Assembly (NCBI GenBank): GCA_031384695.1
Contig: JANNAV010000102.1
Span: 1 to 13,206, forward strand
Direction of reading: 5' to 3'
Length of the DNA stretch: 13,206 nucleotides
Origin: JANNAV01 sp031384695
Lineage (GTDB): Bacteria; Pseudomonadota; Alphaproteobacteria; Rhodobacterales; Rhodobacteraceae
This document shows, piece by piece, positions 1 to 7,800 of this stretch; positions within the stretch are counted from its first letter, which is position 1; every line of letters starts with the position of its first letter. The notes beneath the pieces were generated by a model. It made no database searches and was not told the DNA's origin. It saw only the letters and a list, made by a program, of their open reading frames with translations. A program made the translations under genes and the position numbers.

Positions 1-483
1 CAGATATTCTATTTCGGCACCAAATATTCCGAGGCGATGGGGGCCACGGTGGTGACGGCGGATGGTGGCCGGGTGCCGGTCGAGATGGGCAGCCACGGCA
101 TCGGCGTCAGCCGCCTGCTGGGGGCGATCATCGAGGCGAGCCACGACGACAAGGGCATCATCTGGCCGGAAGGGGTGACGCCGTTTCCGGTGGGAATTGT
201 CAACCTGAAACAAGGCGATAGCGGCACCGATGCGGCCTGCGAAGGGCTTTACAAAGCCCTTGCAGCCTTGCGGCTTGAGGCGCTTTATGATGACCGCGAC
301 GAGCGGGCCGGGGCGAAATTTGCCACCATGGACCTGATCGGCCTGCCATGGCGCATCACCGTCGGCCCGCGCGGATTGGCCAATGGCGTGGTCGAAGTCA
401 CCTCGCGCCGCACCGGTGTATCCGAAGAAATGACTGCTGATGCAGCGGTGACGCGGATCGCGGCGATCTACGCCGGGGTCTGA
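1..483 (+). CDS. proS: Prolyl-tRNA synthetase, C-terminal part (5' end outside window)
   Basis: This is the 3' end of a class II aminoacyl-tRNA synthetase that charges tRNA-Pro with proline in the cytoplasm. The frame is open from base 1 and 160 residues are visible. The stretch GSHGIGVSRLLGA (about residues 34-46 of the visible part) is class II motif 3, with the arginine that contacts ATP. The remainder is the HGTP-type anticodon-binding domain, running from FPVGIVNL through DDRDERAGAKFATMDLIG to GVVEVTSRR, and it ends normally at a TGA. The visible portion fits the short bacterial ProS form common in alphaproteobacteria, though the part that would show absence of the editing insertion is not in the window. 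The next gene lies on the other strand 18 bases away, so proS ends its transcription unit here. I am very sure of the family. Confidence 0.95.
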   Translation, partial: QIFYFGTKYSEAMGATVVTADGGRVPVEMGSHGIGVSRLLGAIIEASHDDKGIIWPEGVTPFPVGIVNLKQGDSGTDAACEGLYKALAALRLEALYDDRDERAGAKFATMDLIGLPWRITVGPRGLANGVVEVTSRRTGVSEEMTADAAVTRIAAIYAGV

Positions 484-501
484 GGCGCGGGATTGGCGGC
501 G

Positions 502-888
502 CTATTGGGTGACCGCAAGATAGAGGTAGAAATTCGGGCCCGCGCCGCGCCGCCCGCCACCGCCGCCGGTGCTGTTCCAGATGCGGTCGTCCTCCATCAC
601 GTTCTGAAAGCGGATGATCAGGCGGCGCTCCAGTTCGGTGGTGTTGGCCAGTGAGCCCGACTGGTAAAGCAGATGCATCGTGCTGACCCCGGCATCCATC
701 TTTTTGCTGTCGATCCGCCGCGCCAGTGCCCTCCAGTGATCGGTGCCGCTGGCGATGCCGATGTAGAACAGATGCACCGCGCGGTCGGCCCGCGCGATGG
801 CGGCGATGGAGCGGCGCAGCGAGGATTCGACCTGGTCGATCCGGCCGGTGAAATAGCTGTCAGTGACCCAGACGCCTTTGTAGTACAT
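502..888 (-). CDS. Uncharacterised small protein with a weak GIY-YIG-nuclease look
   Basis: I do not recognise this 128-residue protein with certainty. Visible traits are an N-terminal YYKGVWVTDSYFTG, a hydrophobic strand HLFYIGIASG near residues 38-47, a following arginine-rich helix, then TELERRLIIRF near residues 84-94, a glycine run GGGGGRRGAG, and a C-terminal NFYLYLAVTQ. The order YIG, then Arg, then Glu recalls GIY-YIG endonucleases, but the gap between the GVW and YIG strands (about 35 residues) is much longer than usual, so this is only a suggestion. I prefer the ATG at 888, which has AAAAGG 11 bases upstream. An in-frame ATG at 936 would add 16 residues and has no clear ribosome site. 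It is convergent with proS and divergent from lolC/E. Codon use matches its neighbours, so it is probably a real gene. Confidence 0.65.
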   Translation of the reverse strand: MYYKGVWVTDSYFTGRIDQVESSLRRSIAAIARADRAVHLFYIGIASGTDHWRALARRIDSKKMDAGVSTMHLLYQSGSLANTTELERRLIIRFQNVMEDDRIWNSTGGGGGRRGAGPNFYLYLAVTQ

Positions 889-1094
889 TGCGGCACAAAC
901 CTTTTCTTGGAAATTCACGGCAAAATGCATCTGCATGATACCGCAGTTCCGACGCTTTCGCTATGCGAACCTTGGCCCGGCTGTTGCCGCCATTGGCAAA
1001 GGTATGTGCAAGACGTGGCGGCAGGCGTGATGGCGGTGCTTGACCAATCCGCGCACAACCGCCACCTTGCGCCGAACCTCAAACCGGAGCAGCC

Positions 1095-2381
1095 ATGATC
1101 AAGCGGACCCCCCCATTCTCCCGCTTTGAGTTCATGATTGCCTGGCGCTATTTGCGCGCCAGACGGGCCGAGGGCGGGGTTTCGGTGATGACCTGGATCA
1201 GCCTGATCGGTATCACGCTGGCGGTGTTCGCACTGATCGCCACGCTGGCGGTGCGGGCGGGGTTTCGGGCGGAATTTGTCGATACCATTCTGGGGGCTAA
1301 CGCGCATGTGACGGTTTATTCGGCGGGGCATCCTGACGCGAACGGCAACATGATCAAGGGGTTCGCGGATTACGATGCGGTTGCGGGTCGGCTTGGCGCG
1401 ATTGCCGGGGTGACCCGCGCGGCACCGCTGATCAAAGGTCAGGTGATGGTAACCGCCGGGCAAGAGGCCAACGGGGCCGAGGTTTTCGGCATCCGGCTGG
1501 CCGATCTGAAGGCCATCCCGCGCGTTGGCATCGGTGCGGATGCCTACGGCGATATCGAGCAGTTTGAGCGTGGCATCGCGGTGGGTTCGGGCATTGCGCG
1601 CGAGTTGGGGATCACGGTGGGCGACAGGCTGCGCCTGATCGCGCCCACCGGGGTGAAAACCGCGATGGGCACCTCGCCGCGCGTCAATGCCTATGAGGTG
1701 GTCTATATCTTCACCGCCGGGCGCTGGGATATCGACCGTACGCGGATTTATATGCCGTTTGCCGAGGCGCAACGCTATTTCAACCGCGAGGGGCTTGCGG
1801 ATGAGTTCGAGGTGATGGTGGCGAACCCCGAGGCGGTGGATGATTACACCCTTCCAGCACTTGCCGCCGGTGGCGAAAACGCGCTGCTGTGGACATGGCG
1901 CGATTCTGCGGGGTCTTTCCTCAGGGCGCTGGATATCGAGGATAACGTGATGTTCATCCTGATGTCGGTGCTGGTGCTGATTGCGGCGATGAATATCATT
2001 TCCGGCCTGATCATGCTGGTGAAAAACAAGGGGCGCGATATCGGCATCTTGCGCACGATGGGGCTGACCGAAGGTTCGATCTTGCGGATTTTCTTTATCT
2101 GCGGCGCCTTTACCGGGGTGGTGGGCACGGCGATGGGGGTGGTTCTGGGCTGCCTGTTTGCGGTTTATATCGACCCGATCTTTGCTTTCGTGAACTATCT
2201 GGCGGGGGGCGAGGTTTGGGATCCTTCGGTGCGCGGCATCTATTTTCTGCCTGCCAAACTGCAATTGGCCGACGTAGGATCGGCGGTGGCGCTGTCGTTG
2301 GGGCTTTCGTTCATCGTGACGATCTTGCCGGCGCGACGGGCGGCGCGGATGAACCCGGTGGAGGCGCTGCGTTATGAGTGA
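1095..2381 (+). CDS. lolC: Lipoprotein-releasing ABC transporter permease, LolC/LolE family
   Basis: Inner-membrane permease of the Lol system, which extracts mature lipoproteins from the outer leaflet of the inner membrane and passes them to a periplasmic carrier for delivery to the outer membrane. The 428 residues show the family layout. There is one N-terminal membrane helix (about 32-54), a large periplasmic domain (about 55-280), and three further helices (about 286-311, 332-357 and 394-413). The cytoplasmic segment NKGRDIGILRTMG after the second helix is the typical coupling-helix region of this family, and the C-terminus ARRAARMNPVEALRYE is the family hallmark. GGAG lies about 7 bases before the ATG. 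The end overlaps lolD by 8 bases, so translation is likely coupled. Only one permease gene is present, as in many alphaproteobacteria, where it would act as a homodimer (sometimes called LolF). LolC versus LolE naming is therefore arbitrary. Confidence 0.93.
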   Translation: MIKRTPPFSRFEFMIAWRYLRARRAEGGVSVMTWISLIGITLAVFALIATLAVRAGFRAEFVDTILGANAHVTVYSAGHPDANGNMIKGFADYDAVAGRLGAIAGVTRAAPLIKGQVMVTAGQEANGAEVFGIRLADLKAIPRVGIGADAYGDIEQFERGIAVGSGIARELGITVGDRLRLIAPTGVKTAMGTSPRVNAYEVVYIFTAGRWDIDRTRIYMPFAEAQRYFNREGLADEFEVMVANPEAVDDYTLPALAAGGENALLWTWRDSAGSFLRALDIEDNVMFILMSVLVLIAAMNIISGLIMLVKNKGRDIGILRTMGLTEGSILRIFFICGAFTGVVGTAMGVVLGCLFAVYIDPIFAFVNYLAGGEVWDPSVRGIYFLPAKLQLADVGSAVALSLGLSFIVTILPARRAARMNPVEALRYE

Positions 2382-3051
2382 ATACGCGCTGGAACTGGCG
2401 GGAATCGAAAAGGCCTATAACCGCGGTTTGCCGGGCGAGGTGGTGGTGCTCAGGGCGGCCACGCTTGAAGTGGCGCGCGGCGAGGTGGTGGCGCTGGTGG
2501 CGCCTTCGGGGGCGGGAAAATCGACGCTTTTGCACATCGCGGGGCTGCTGGATACGCCGGATCAAGGCTCGGTTGCGTTGGGGGGGCAGAACATGGTGGG
2601 CCTCAGCGACCGCGCCCGCACCGAGGCGCGGCGGGGTGAAGTGGGCTTTATCTATCAGTTTCATCACCTTTTGCCGGAGTTTTCGGCGCTGGAAAACGTG
2701 GTGATCCCGCAACTGGCCAATGGTGTGGGCAAGGCCGAGGCCGAGGTGCGGGGCATGGAGTTGCTGGCGCGGGTGGGGGTGGCACCGCGCGCGCGGCACC
2801 GGCCGGCAGCCCTTTCGGGTGGCGAGCAGCAGCGGGTGGCGTTTTGCCGGGCGCTGGCCAATGGGCCGCGCCTGTTGCTGGCCGACGAGCCGACCGGCAA
2901 CCTTGATCCCGGCACCTCCGAGCAAGTGTTTGGTGCGCTTATGGAATTGGTGCGCGGCACCGGGCTTTCGGCGCTGATTGCCACGCATAATCTGGAGTTG
3001 GCGGCGCGGATGGACCGGGTGGTGCGGCTTGACGCGGGCCGGGTGGTGTAA
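2374..3051 (+). CDS. lolD: Lipoprotein-releasing ABC transporter ATPase LolD
   Basis: ATP-binding subunit that powers lipoprotein extraction with the permease just upstream. All ABC ATPase motifs are present in 225 residues: Walker A APSGAGKST (43-51), Q-loop Gln95 in FIYQFHHLLPEF, signature LSGGEQQRV (148-156), Walker B LLLADE (167-172), D-loop GNLD (175-178) and H-loop His205 in ATHN. The FHHLLPEFSALENV segment after the Q-loop is typical of LolD. One oddity is Ala43 in place of the first glycine of the P-loop; the rest of the loop, including Lys49, is intact, so activity is expected. The start codon lies inside the last codons of lolC/E (8-base overlap), which supports one bicistronic message. 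No convincing terminator was seen after the TAA. Confidence 0.95.
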   Translation: MSEYALELAGIEKAYNRGLPGEVVVLRAATLEVARGEVVALVAPSGAGKSTLLHIAGLLDTPDQGSVALGGQNMVGLSDRARTEARRGEVGFIYQFHHLLPEFSALENVVIPQLANGVGKAEAEVRGMELLARVGVAPRARHRPAALSGGEQQRVAFCRALANGPRLLLADEPTGNLDPGTSEQVFGALMELVRGTGLSALIATHNLELAARMDRVVRLDAGRVV

Positions 3052-3349
3052 GCCGTTGCGGTGCTGGAATTTGCCAGAATCGACCACCGTGTCAGCCCAT
3101 CGAAGGTGCGTGCAGTGGTGGGGGCCAAGGATGACCGAGATGAGCGGTGTTGGGGCGGCCGTGGCCGTGGAGCCGAACGTTGCGGTGGATGAAACCATGG
3201 GGGCTGCGCTTGGGAAATCCCTGTCAAGAATGGTGTTCGGGCTGATCCCGCGAAAGCTTGGTAGTTCGCATTTCTGGTTTCAGGTGACGCTGCGGGCCTG
3301 CTGCTGAGCCACGCCGCGCGCGACGGGTTCAGATCGCGCGTGGTGACGG
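3052..3349. other. Stretch after lolD with no supportable gene
   Basis: About 300 bases follow lolD without a gene I can support. An open frame of 58 codons starts at 3131 on the plus strand, but it has no well-placed ribosome site and no recognisable motif. A second frame (about 3265-3345) reads like protein for roughly 30 residues (for example SHAARDGFRSRVVTDG) before running into the decayed gene that follows. This is consistent with further degraded coding DNA upstream of the remnant at 3350. No terminator hairpin or RNA gene was recognised. Confidence 0.4.
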
Positions 3350-3620
3350 ATGGCAGTCTGTTTGATGCGCTATATCGGCACCATTTTCGGGGTGCTGATC
3401 GTGCTGATCTTTCTGGGTGGCTTTGTTGCGGGCAGTCTTTTTTTGCGTAGTTTGCCGGGGTCAGTTTCCGCAATATCTACGTCGAGTTTTCCGATCCCTC
3501 GCAATGAGCAAGGCTGTTGTTTTGGGCGTTCATCGCCGGATTTGCCGAGTGGCTGATCCCTAAGATGCTGAATGCATTCGCAAAACGTCTGCGGCAGGCG
3601 GCGGGTGAGGCGGGAAGGCA
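3350..3620 (+). pseudogene. Decayed small membrane-protein gene (frameshift and two stops)
   Basis: Two protein-like segments lie in different frames. The first, from ATG 3350 or 3365, reads MRYIGTIFGVLIVLIFLGGF and continues VAGSLFL, a membrane helix. The second, in another frame from about 3466, reads FRNIYVEFSDPSQ, meets a TGA at 3505-3507, and then continues LLFWAFIAGFAEWLIPKML and NAFAKRLRQAAGEAG to about 3620. The frame changes near the run of T at 3438-3444, and a TAG at 3448-3450 also interrupts the second frame. Joined, the pieces resemble a small two-helix membrane protein ending in a 'GFAE-LIP' segment, a C-terminal pattern I associate with bacterial membrane proteins of unknown function. 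The breaks argue for a pseudogene rather than two genes. A sequencing error could explain the frameshift but not both stops. Confidence 0.5.
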
Positions 3621-3701
3621 GGCAAGCTGCGGGTTGATCCATGTCAGCCCGGGGCCGCGCGCCATGTGCCATTGTGCCATAGGTGGCGCAGGGGGGTACG
3701 G

Positions 3702-4085
3702 ATGCGGTTTATGGTCTTGATGCTGGCGCTGGCGGGCTGTGTGCCGCCGGAACCCCAGACCACGGGGGCGCTTGATTTTTCCGAGAATTGTGCGGCCTGT
3801 CATGGGGCCGCCGGGCGCGGTGACGGGGCGTTGGCGGCAGATCTGGCGCGCCGCCCGGCCGATCTGACCGGGCTTTCGCGCCGCAATGGCGGGGTGTTTC
3901 CGACCACGCGGGTGATGGCGCAGATCTGGGGTTATGCGGGCCAGAAGGGGGCGGGTGTAATGCCGGATTTTGCCGCCCTGCTGGAGGGCGAAATGGTGCT
4001 GTACGATGGCGGCGACGGCATCGATTCGCCCACCCCGATCCGGCTGGTGGATTTGGCGGAGTATCTGAAAACCTTGCAGGAATAA
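3702..4085 (+). CDS. Small lipoprotein c-type cytochrome
   Basis: A 127-residue monohaem cytochrome c expected to be anchored to a membrane on the periplasmic side. The short signal sequence MRFMVLMLALAGC contains the lipobox LAGC, with Cys13 as the lipidation site. The haem motif CAACH is at residues 30-34, and GVMPDF supplies Met87 as the probable sixth iron ligand. This is the layout of class I cytochrome c domains (Cytochrome_C family), and the C-terminal helix VDLAEYLKTLQ completes the fold. The ATG at 3702 is preceded by a GGGGGG tract about 5 bases away. A GTG at 3666 in the same frame would give a longer, more positive N-terminus but lacks a ribosome site. Its redox partner is unknown. 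It is convergent with the next gene, with only 7 bases between the stops. Confidence 0.85.
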   Translation: MRFMVLMLALAGCVPPEPQTTGALDFSENCAACHGAAGRGDGALAADLARRPADLTGLSRRNGGVFPTTRVMAQIWGYAGQKGAGVMPDFAALLEGEMVLYDGGDGIDSPTPIRLVDLAEYLKTLQE

Positions 4086-4092
4086 GGGCTTT

Positions 4093-4323
4093 TCAGGCGG
4101 GCTGATCCTCTGGGGCGGGTTCGTAATAGAGCGTCTGGCTGCGGCTGCTTTGCATCAGCAACAGGCCAAGCGACAGCAACGGGAACACCACCACAAACCC
4201 TACCAGCACCGATTTGTGCAGTTCGGAAAGCCCGTCGGACACGCCAAGCACCAGGCCAACGATGGCTTCAACCCCCAACGCAAACGCCGTAAGGGCCGTG
4301 AGGGGAGAGGCGGTGGAGATCAT
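4093..4323 (-). CDS. Small two-helix inner-membrane protein, function unknown
   Basis: A 76-residue protein with two predicted membrane helices, about residues 9-28 (ALTAFALGVEAIVGLVLGV) and 39-57 (VLVGFVVVFPLLSLGLLLM). They are separated by a short polar loop, SDGLSELHK, and followed by a hydrophilic tail ending in EDQPA. AAAGGG sits 7 bases before the ATG on the minus strand, which supports this start; a longer open frame runs further upstream but contains no plausible protein. I do not recognise the family. It lies immediately after the convergent cytochrome gene, and an 11-bp inverted repeat about 85 bases upstream could be its operator. It is probably real given helix quality and ribosome site. 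Confidence 0.65.
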   Translation of the reverse strand: MISTASPLTALTAFALGVEAIVGLVLGVSDGLSELHKSVLVGFVVVFPLLSLGLLLMQSSRSQTLYYEPAPEDQPA

Positions 4324-4407
4324 GGGGCGGCCCTTTGTGATAGACGTTGGCAGTGGCGCAGGATTGCAATCATAGGGTGTGGAGGTCAAGGGGGTTTGGC
4401 ATGGGCG

Positions 4408-4432
4408 GAAAACTGTCCGCTGGACAGTTTTC
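4408..4432. repeat. Perfect 11-bp inverted repeat, 3-base loop (operator or terminator)
   Basis: GAAAACTGTCC (4408-4418) and GGACAGTTTTC (4422-4432) are exact reverse complements separated by GCT. The repeat lies upstream of the small membrane protein on the minus strand and downstream of the large cyclase gene read on that strand. The stem could form a hairpin, but the T-run lies inside the stem rather than after it, which is not typical of an intrinsic terminator. The dyad ACTGTCC/GGACAGT is the kind of site bound by a dimeric repressor such as a TetR-family protein; that is inference. Confidence 0.6.
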
Positions 4433-4550
4433 AGTGCCAGACAGGCCGCGCCGCCGTGCGGGCCGGGGAGGGCGCAGGCCGGGGATATGGCGATGTGCAA
4501 GTGATGCATGCGGCTATGCATATTTGGCGCATATTGCGGGTTGGTGGGGT

Positions 4551-4800
4551 GGTGCGCTGTTGTTCGAGCAAGGTCGGGTGACAGAGGCCAAGATTGACTA
4601 TCGCGAAGACCTCGGGATGGGCGGTTGCCTTTCCCGGGCGACAATCCAGCCCGACAATGTTTGGAGCATGAAGGGGCTTGCGGACTGCCTGAAGGCGCGG
4701 GGGGCCAAGGACACCGGGGAAGCGCGTCTGTTGGCGCAGCGCCTCGATTTTGCCCTGTCACGCGCAGACGGTCGCCTGGCTGCGAACAGCCGTGGTGCGG
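4551..4800 (+). pseudogene. C-terminal remnant of a TPR-domain protein gene
   Basis: One frame here reads GALLFEQGRVTEAKIDYRED, then LSRATIQPDNVWSMKGLADC, LKARG, and a helix RLLAQRLDFALSRADGRLAAN. This matches the tail of tetratricopeptide-repeat proteins in which a repeat (length and E-A-YRED pattern) is followed by NVWSLKGLADCL-like and QRL--AL-RAD-like helices. No start codon, ribosome site or upstream portion of the gene is visible, and the frame runs without its own stop into the antisense of the cyclase gene. It is therefore a 5'-truncated, 3'-damaged remnant. The break point on the 5' side lies between about 4433 and 4550. The family call is recognition by eye, moderately sure. Confidence 0.5.
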
Positions 4801-4810
4801 CCATGAGGCA

Positions 4811-7800
4811 TCATGCCGCCGCGAGCGCCCTGTTCAACTCAACGAGGTCCAGCTGCAGGCGTCGCTCTGCGGCGATCGTTCTGAGACGCCGCAACTCTGC
4901 CACGATGGCAGCGCCTCTTTCGCCCCTTCCCCATGCCGCCAGAGTTCTGCCTTTGGCAATCAGGAAGTTTGCCCATGGCAGGGGTTCGTTCCGGGTATAG
5001 CTTTCGAGTCTGCTTGCGTAATGGTCCGCGCGGTTCCAAGCGCCCTCCTGCAGGGCATGACCGATCGCGATCTGGGCAAACCAGAAGTGATTGTGTGCCA
5101 CGCAGCCTGAGTCGAGGATAGCTTCTGCTTCGATCCAAAGCGACTTTGACCGCGCCGCATCGTCCGTCAAAGCCGCCTCGAGCGCCAGAACCGCCGGCCC
5201 TATGAAGGTCATGCCGACCTTTCGAACCACTTGAACCGCTTCCGCTGCGTAGGTCTCGGCGGTGTTGCGGTTTCCCTCGCCGAGGGCATTTCTCGCCAAC
5301 CACCGCAGAACCTGTGCTTCGAAATTATTTGCCTGCATGGCACGTGCAAGTTCCAATGCCTGCTGCAGCAGACGATCGGATTTCTCCAGTTCGCCAAGTT
5401 CCGAGCAGACATACCCTGCCAGTAGAAGCCCAAGCAACTGCGCCCGCGGATGACCCACGTCCGTTGCCAGCTTTATCGCGGCCAGCGCGTCGGTCTCCGC
5501 CTCGGCAAACTCCAGCAGATGCAGTCGGGTCCACCCGATCATGTGACGGTTGGCCACTTCCACCCGCCGCAACCCGTGCTGCTGGCAAAGCGCAACGCAG
5601 GCGCGAAACTGTTCGCTGGCCGTGCGCATCCTGCCAGCAAGATAATACGCGTCGCCAAGACCGCTCAACGCCGTCGCCTCACCCTCCACCGATCCGGCCT
5701 GTCGCGAAAGGACCAAAGCCTTTTCGTTCTCGTCGCGGCATTCATTCAGGCGGCCCTGCGGAAAGTAGACATTGCCGCGCAGGCAGTGAATGCGGGCAAG
5801 CTCTTGCAGCAGGTCCGCCTCGCGTGCAGCCGCCTCAGCCGCTTCGAGGACTGCCAGCGTTTGCTTATGCCTGTCGGCAATCCTCAGTCCCTCTGCCAGG
5901 CCGATCAGGGCAAGACATCTTTGCCGCGCCCCGACAGCCGTTGAAATTCCCAACTCGAAAGCGGCAATCGACTCCTCGACCGCTCCGGTGTTGCGCAACG
6001 CCTCGCCGCGAAGACAGGCCAGACTACACCGGGTTTCCGGGTCGGTTGCGATCTCGAGGCCCCGGCCGGACAGCGTCATGGCGTTGTGGAAATGCAGCGC
6101 GTTGGCTTGGAAACCGGCGGCATGCAGATAGGCGACCGCAGCGCCCGGCGCGTTGGCCCGATCCAGATGCTGGGCGTGCAGGACCATATCGCTGCTGGCA
6201 AAATAATCAGCCGCCTTGCGGTGTAGATGTTCACGCTGCTGTCGGAGCAATGAGCCAAAAACGCCTTCCTGAACCAAGGCGTGGTCAAACAGGAAATTGT
6301 CGCCTTCGGGCCGGATGAACGAACGTTGGATCAGCGTCTGGCAATCGTATCCGGGAGATGCCATCAGGTGGCGCAGGGCGTCGAGGGCAAACCGCTGACC
6401 CAATACCGAGGCCGCCTGCAGGGCCTGTTTGTCCACGACGGGCAGGCGGTCGAGCCGGGCGAGGACCAGGCTTTGGATGGACGCGGGAACATCGCCGTCG
6501 CCGCGCTCTTCCACGTTGCGCAGCAACTGCTCAAGAAAAAGGGGATTGCCCCCGGCGCGATCAATGCAATCCACTGCCTTCTGGTTCATGGTGTCGATGA
6601 AGGCTGCTGCAAGCCTGACGGAGTCGTCCTTGCGCAAAGGTGCAAGGTCCAACGTCACCACCGGGCAGCCGCCAGTGCTGCTGCGCCATGCCTGTCCAAG
6701 AGGATATCCGTCCACACGAGACGTCGTGACCAGCACTCCCCGGCAATCTGCAAAGGCCGCCGCCATTGTGCCGAGGTGCGCCAGAATCAGTGGATCGGCC
6801 CAATGGATATCTTCGATGATGACGACCAACGGCTGTTGCGCGGCAAACCACTGCAAAAGCAGGGCGACCACGGCGCGTTTGCCTTCGTTCCGCGTGGCGT
6901 TGGTCATCGCGTCATAAACCGAGCGTTCCTCGGGCGACTGCGGAAGGTCAAGCAGGTCGTTCAGAAAAACGCGCCGTTCCGGGGCCAGATTTCCTTCCGC
7001 GATGATTGCGTTCACCACCGCAAGCCTTGTTGATCTGTCACTGCCGACCGGAATCCCGAGCAGGCTTTGCAACACGGCCCGGATCGCGTCGCGGCCTTCA
7101 CCCCCGCCAAAATCCAGAACAAGCCCCCGGTGGGCCCTGAAGCCCTGCCCGGTCGCGATCCGGGCCAGTTCTTCCAGAAGCCGGGTCTTGCCGATGCCTG
7201 CTTCGCCACGAAGAACGACGGCACACCCCCTGCCACCCGCCTTGCAGCGGTCAAGGATGCCGGAAAGCTGAGCCAGCTCTGCCTCGCGTCCGACAAGGAC
7301 GCCGCGCTGCGCCTTTGTCCCGGTCGCGCGCGCGCGGATGACCTTCCAGACGACGACGGGTCGATCTACCCCCTTGACCTCGCGATCCACCAAATTCTCG
7401 CATTCAATGGCGTGTCCGACCGCACGATGCAGGACATCCGAGATCCATGTCTCACCAGCCCCGGCCATGGCCTGCAGCCGCGCCGCCAGATTTACGGAAG
7501 CGCCGGTGACGGTGTATTCGCGATACTGGTCGCTTCCCGTGCCACTGGCCACGACCAAACCGCTCGCAATCCCGATATGAACCTTGAGACTGCGACCCAT
7601 GGAATCCTGTAGTTCGCCCACCTGGCGATGAATCTCGCAGGCGGCCCGCACCGCCCGCACCGGATCGTCATCATGCGCGATCGGAGCGCCAAACACCGCC
7701 ATGACGTTATCGCCAATATGCTTGTCGACGGTGCCGCCATGGCCCGTCACGACTGCATCCACGGTTCCGAAGAACCGGTTGAGCATTGCATGGACGTCCT

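Noticed and set aside
915..2264. Long minus-strand open frame of 449 codons opposite lolC/E
   Set aside because: It is rich in His, Arg, Gln and Pro with no hydrophobic core, as expected of an antisense shadow of a GC-rich gene. The plus strand encodes an unmistakable LolC/E.
4505..4522. ATGCAT-GCGGCT-ATGCAT, two close palindromic hexamers
   Set aside because: Short and within the edge of the TPR-gene remnant; likely chance.
4324..4761. Upstream extension of the small membrane protein to a 222-codon frame
   Set aside because: The added residues are Pro-, Ser- and His-rich with no domain, and a ribosome site directly precedes the ATG at 4323.
5314..6318. Plus-strand open frames inside the cyclase gene (for example 334 codons)
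   Set aside because: They are Arg/Pro/Ala-rich shadows of the conserved cyclase-ATPase-TPR coding frame.
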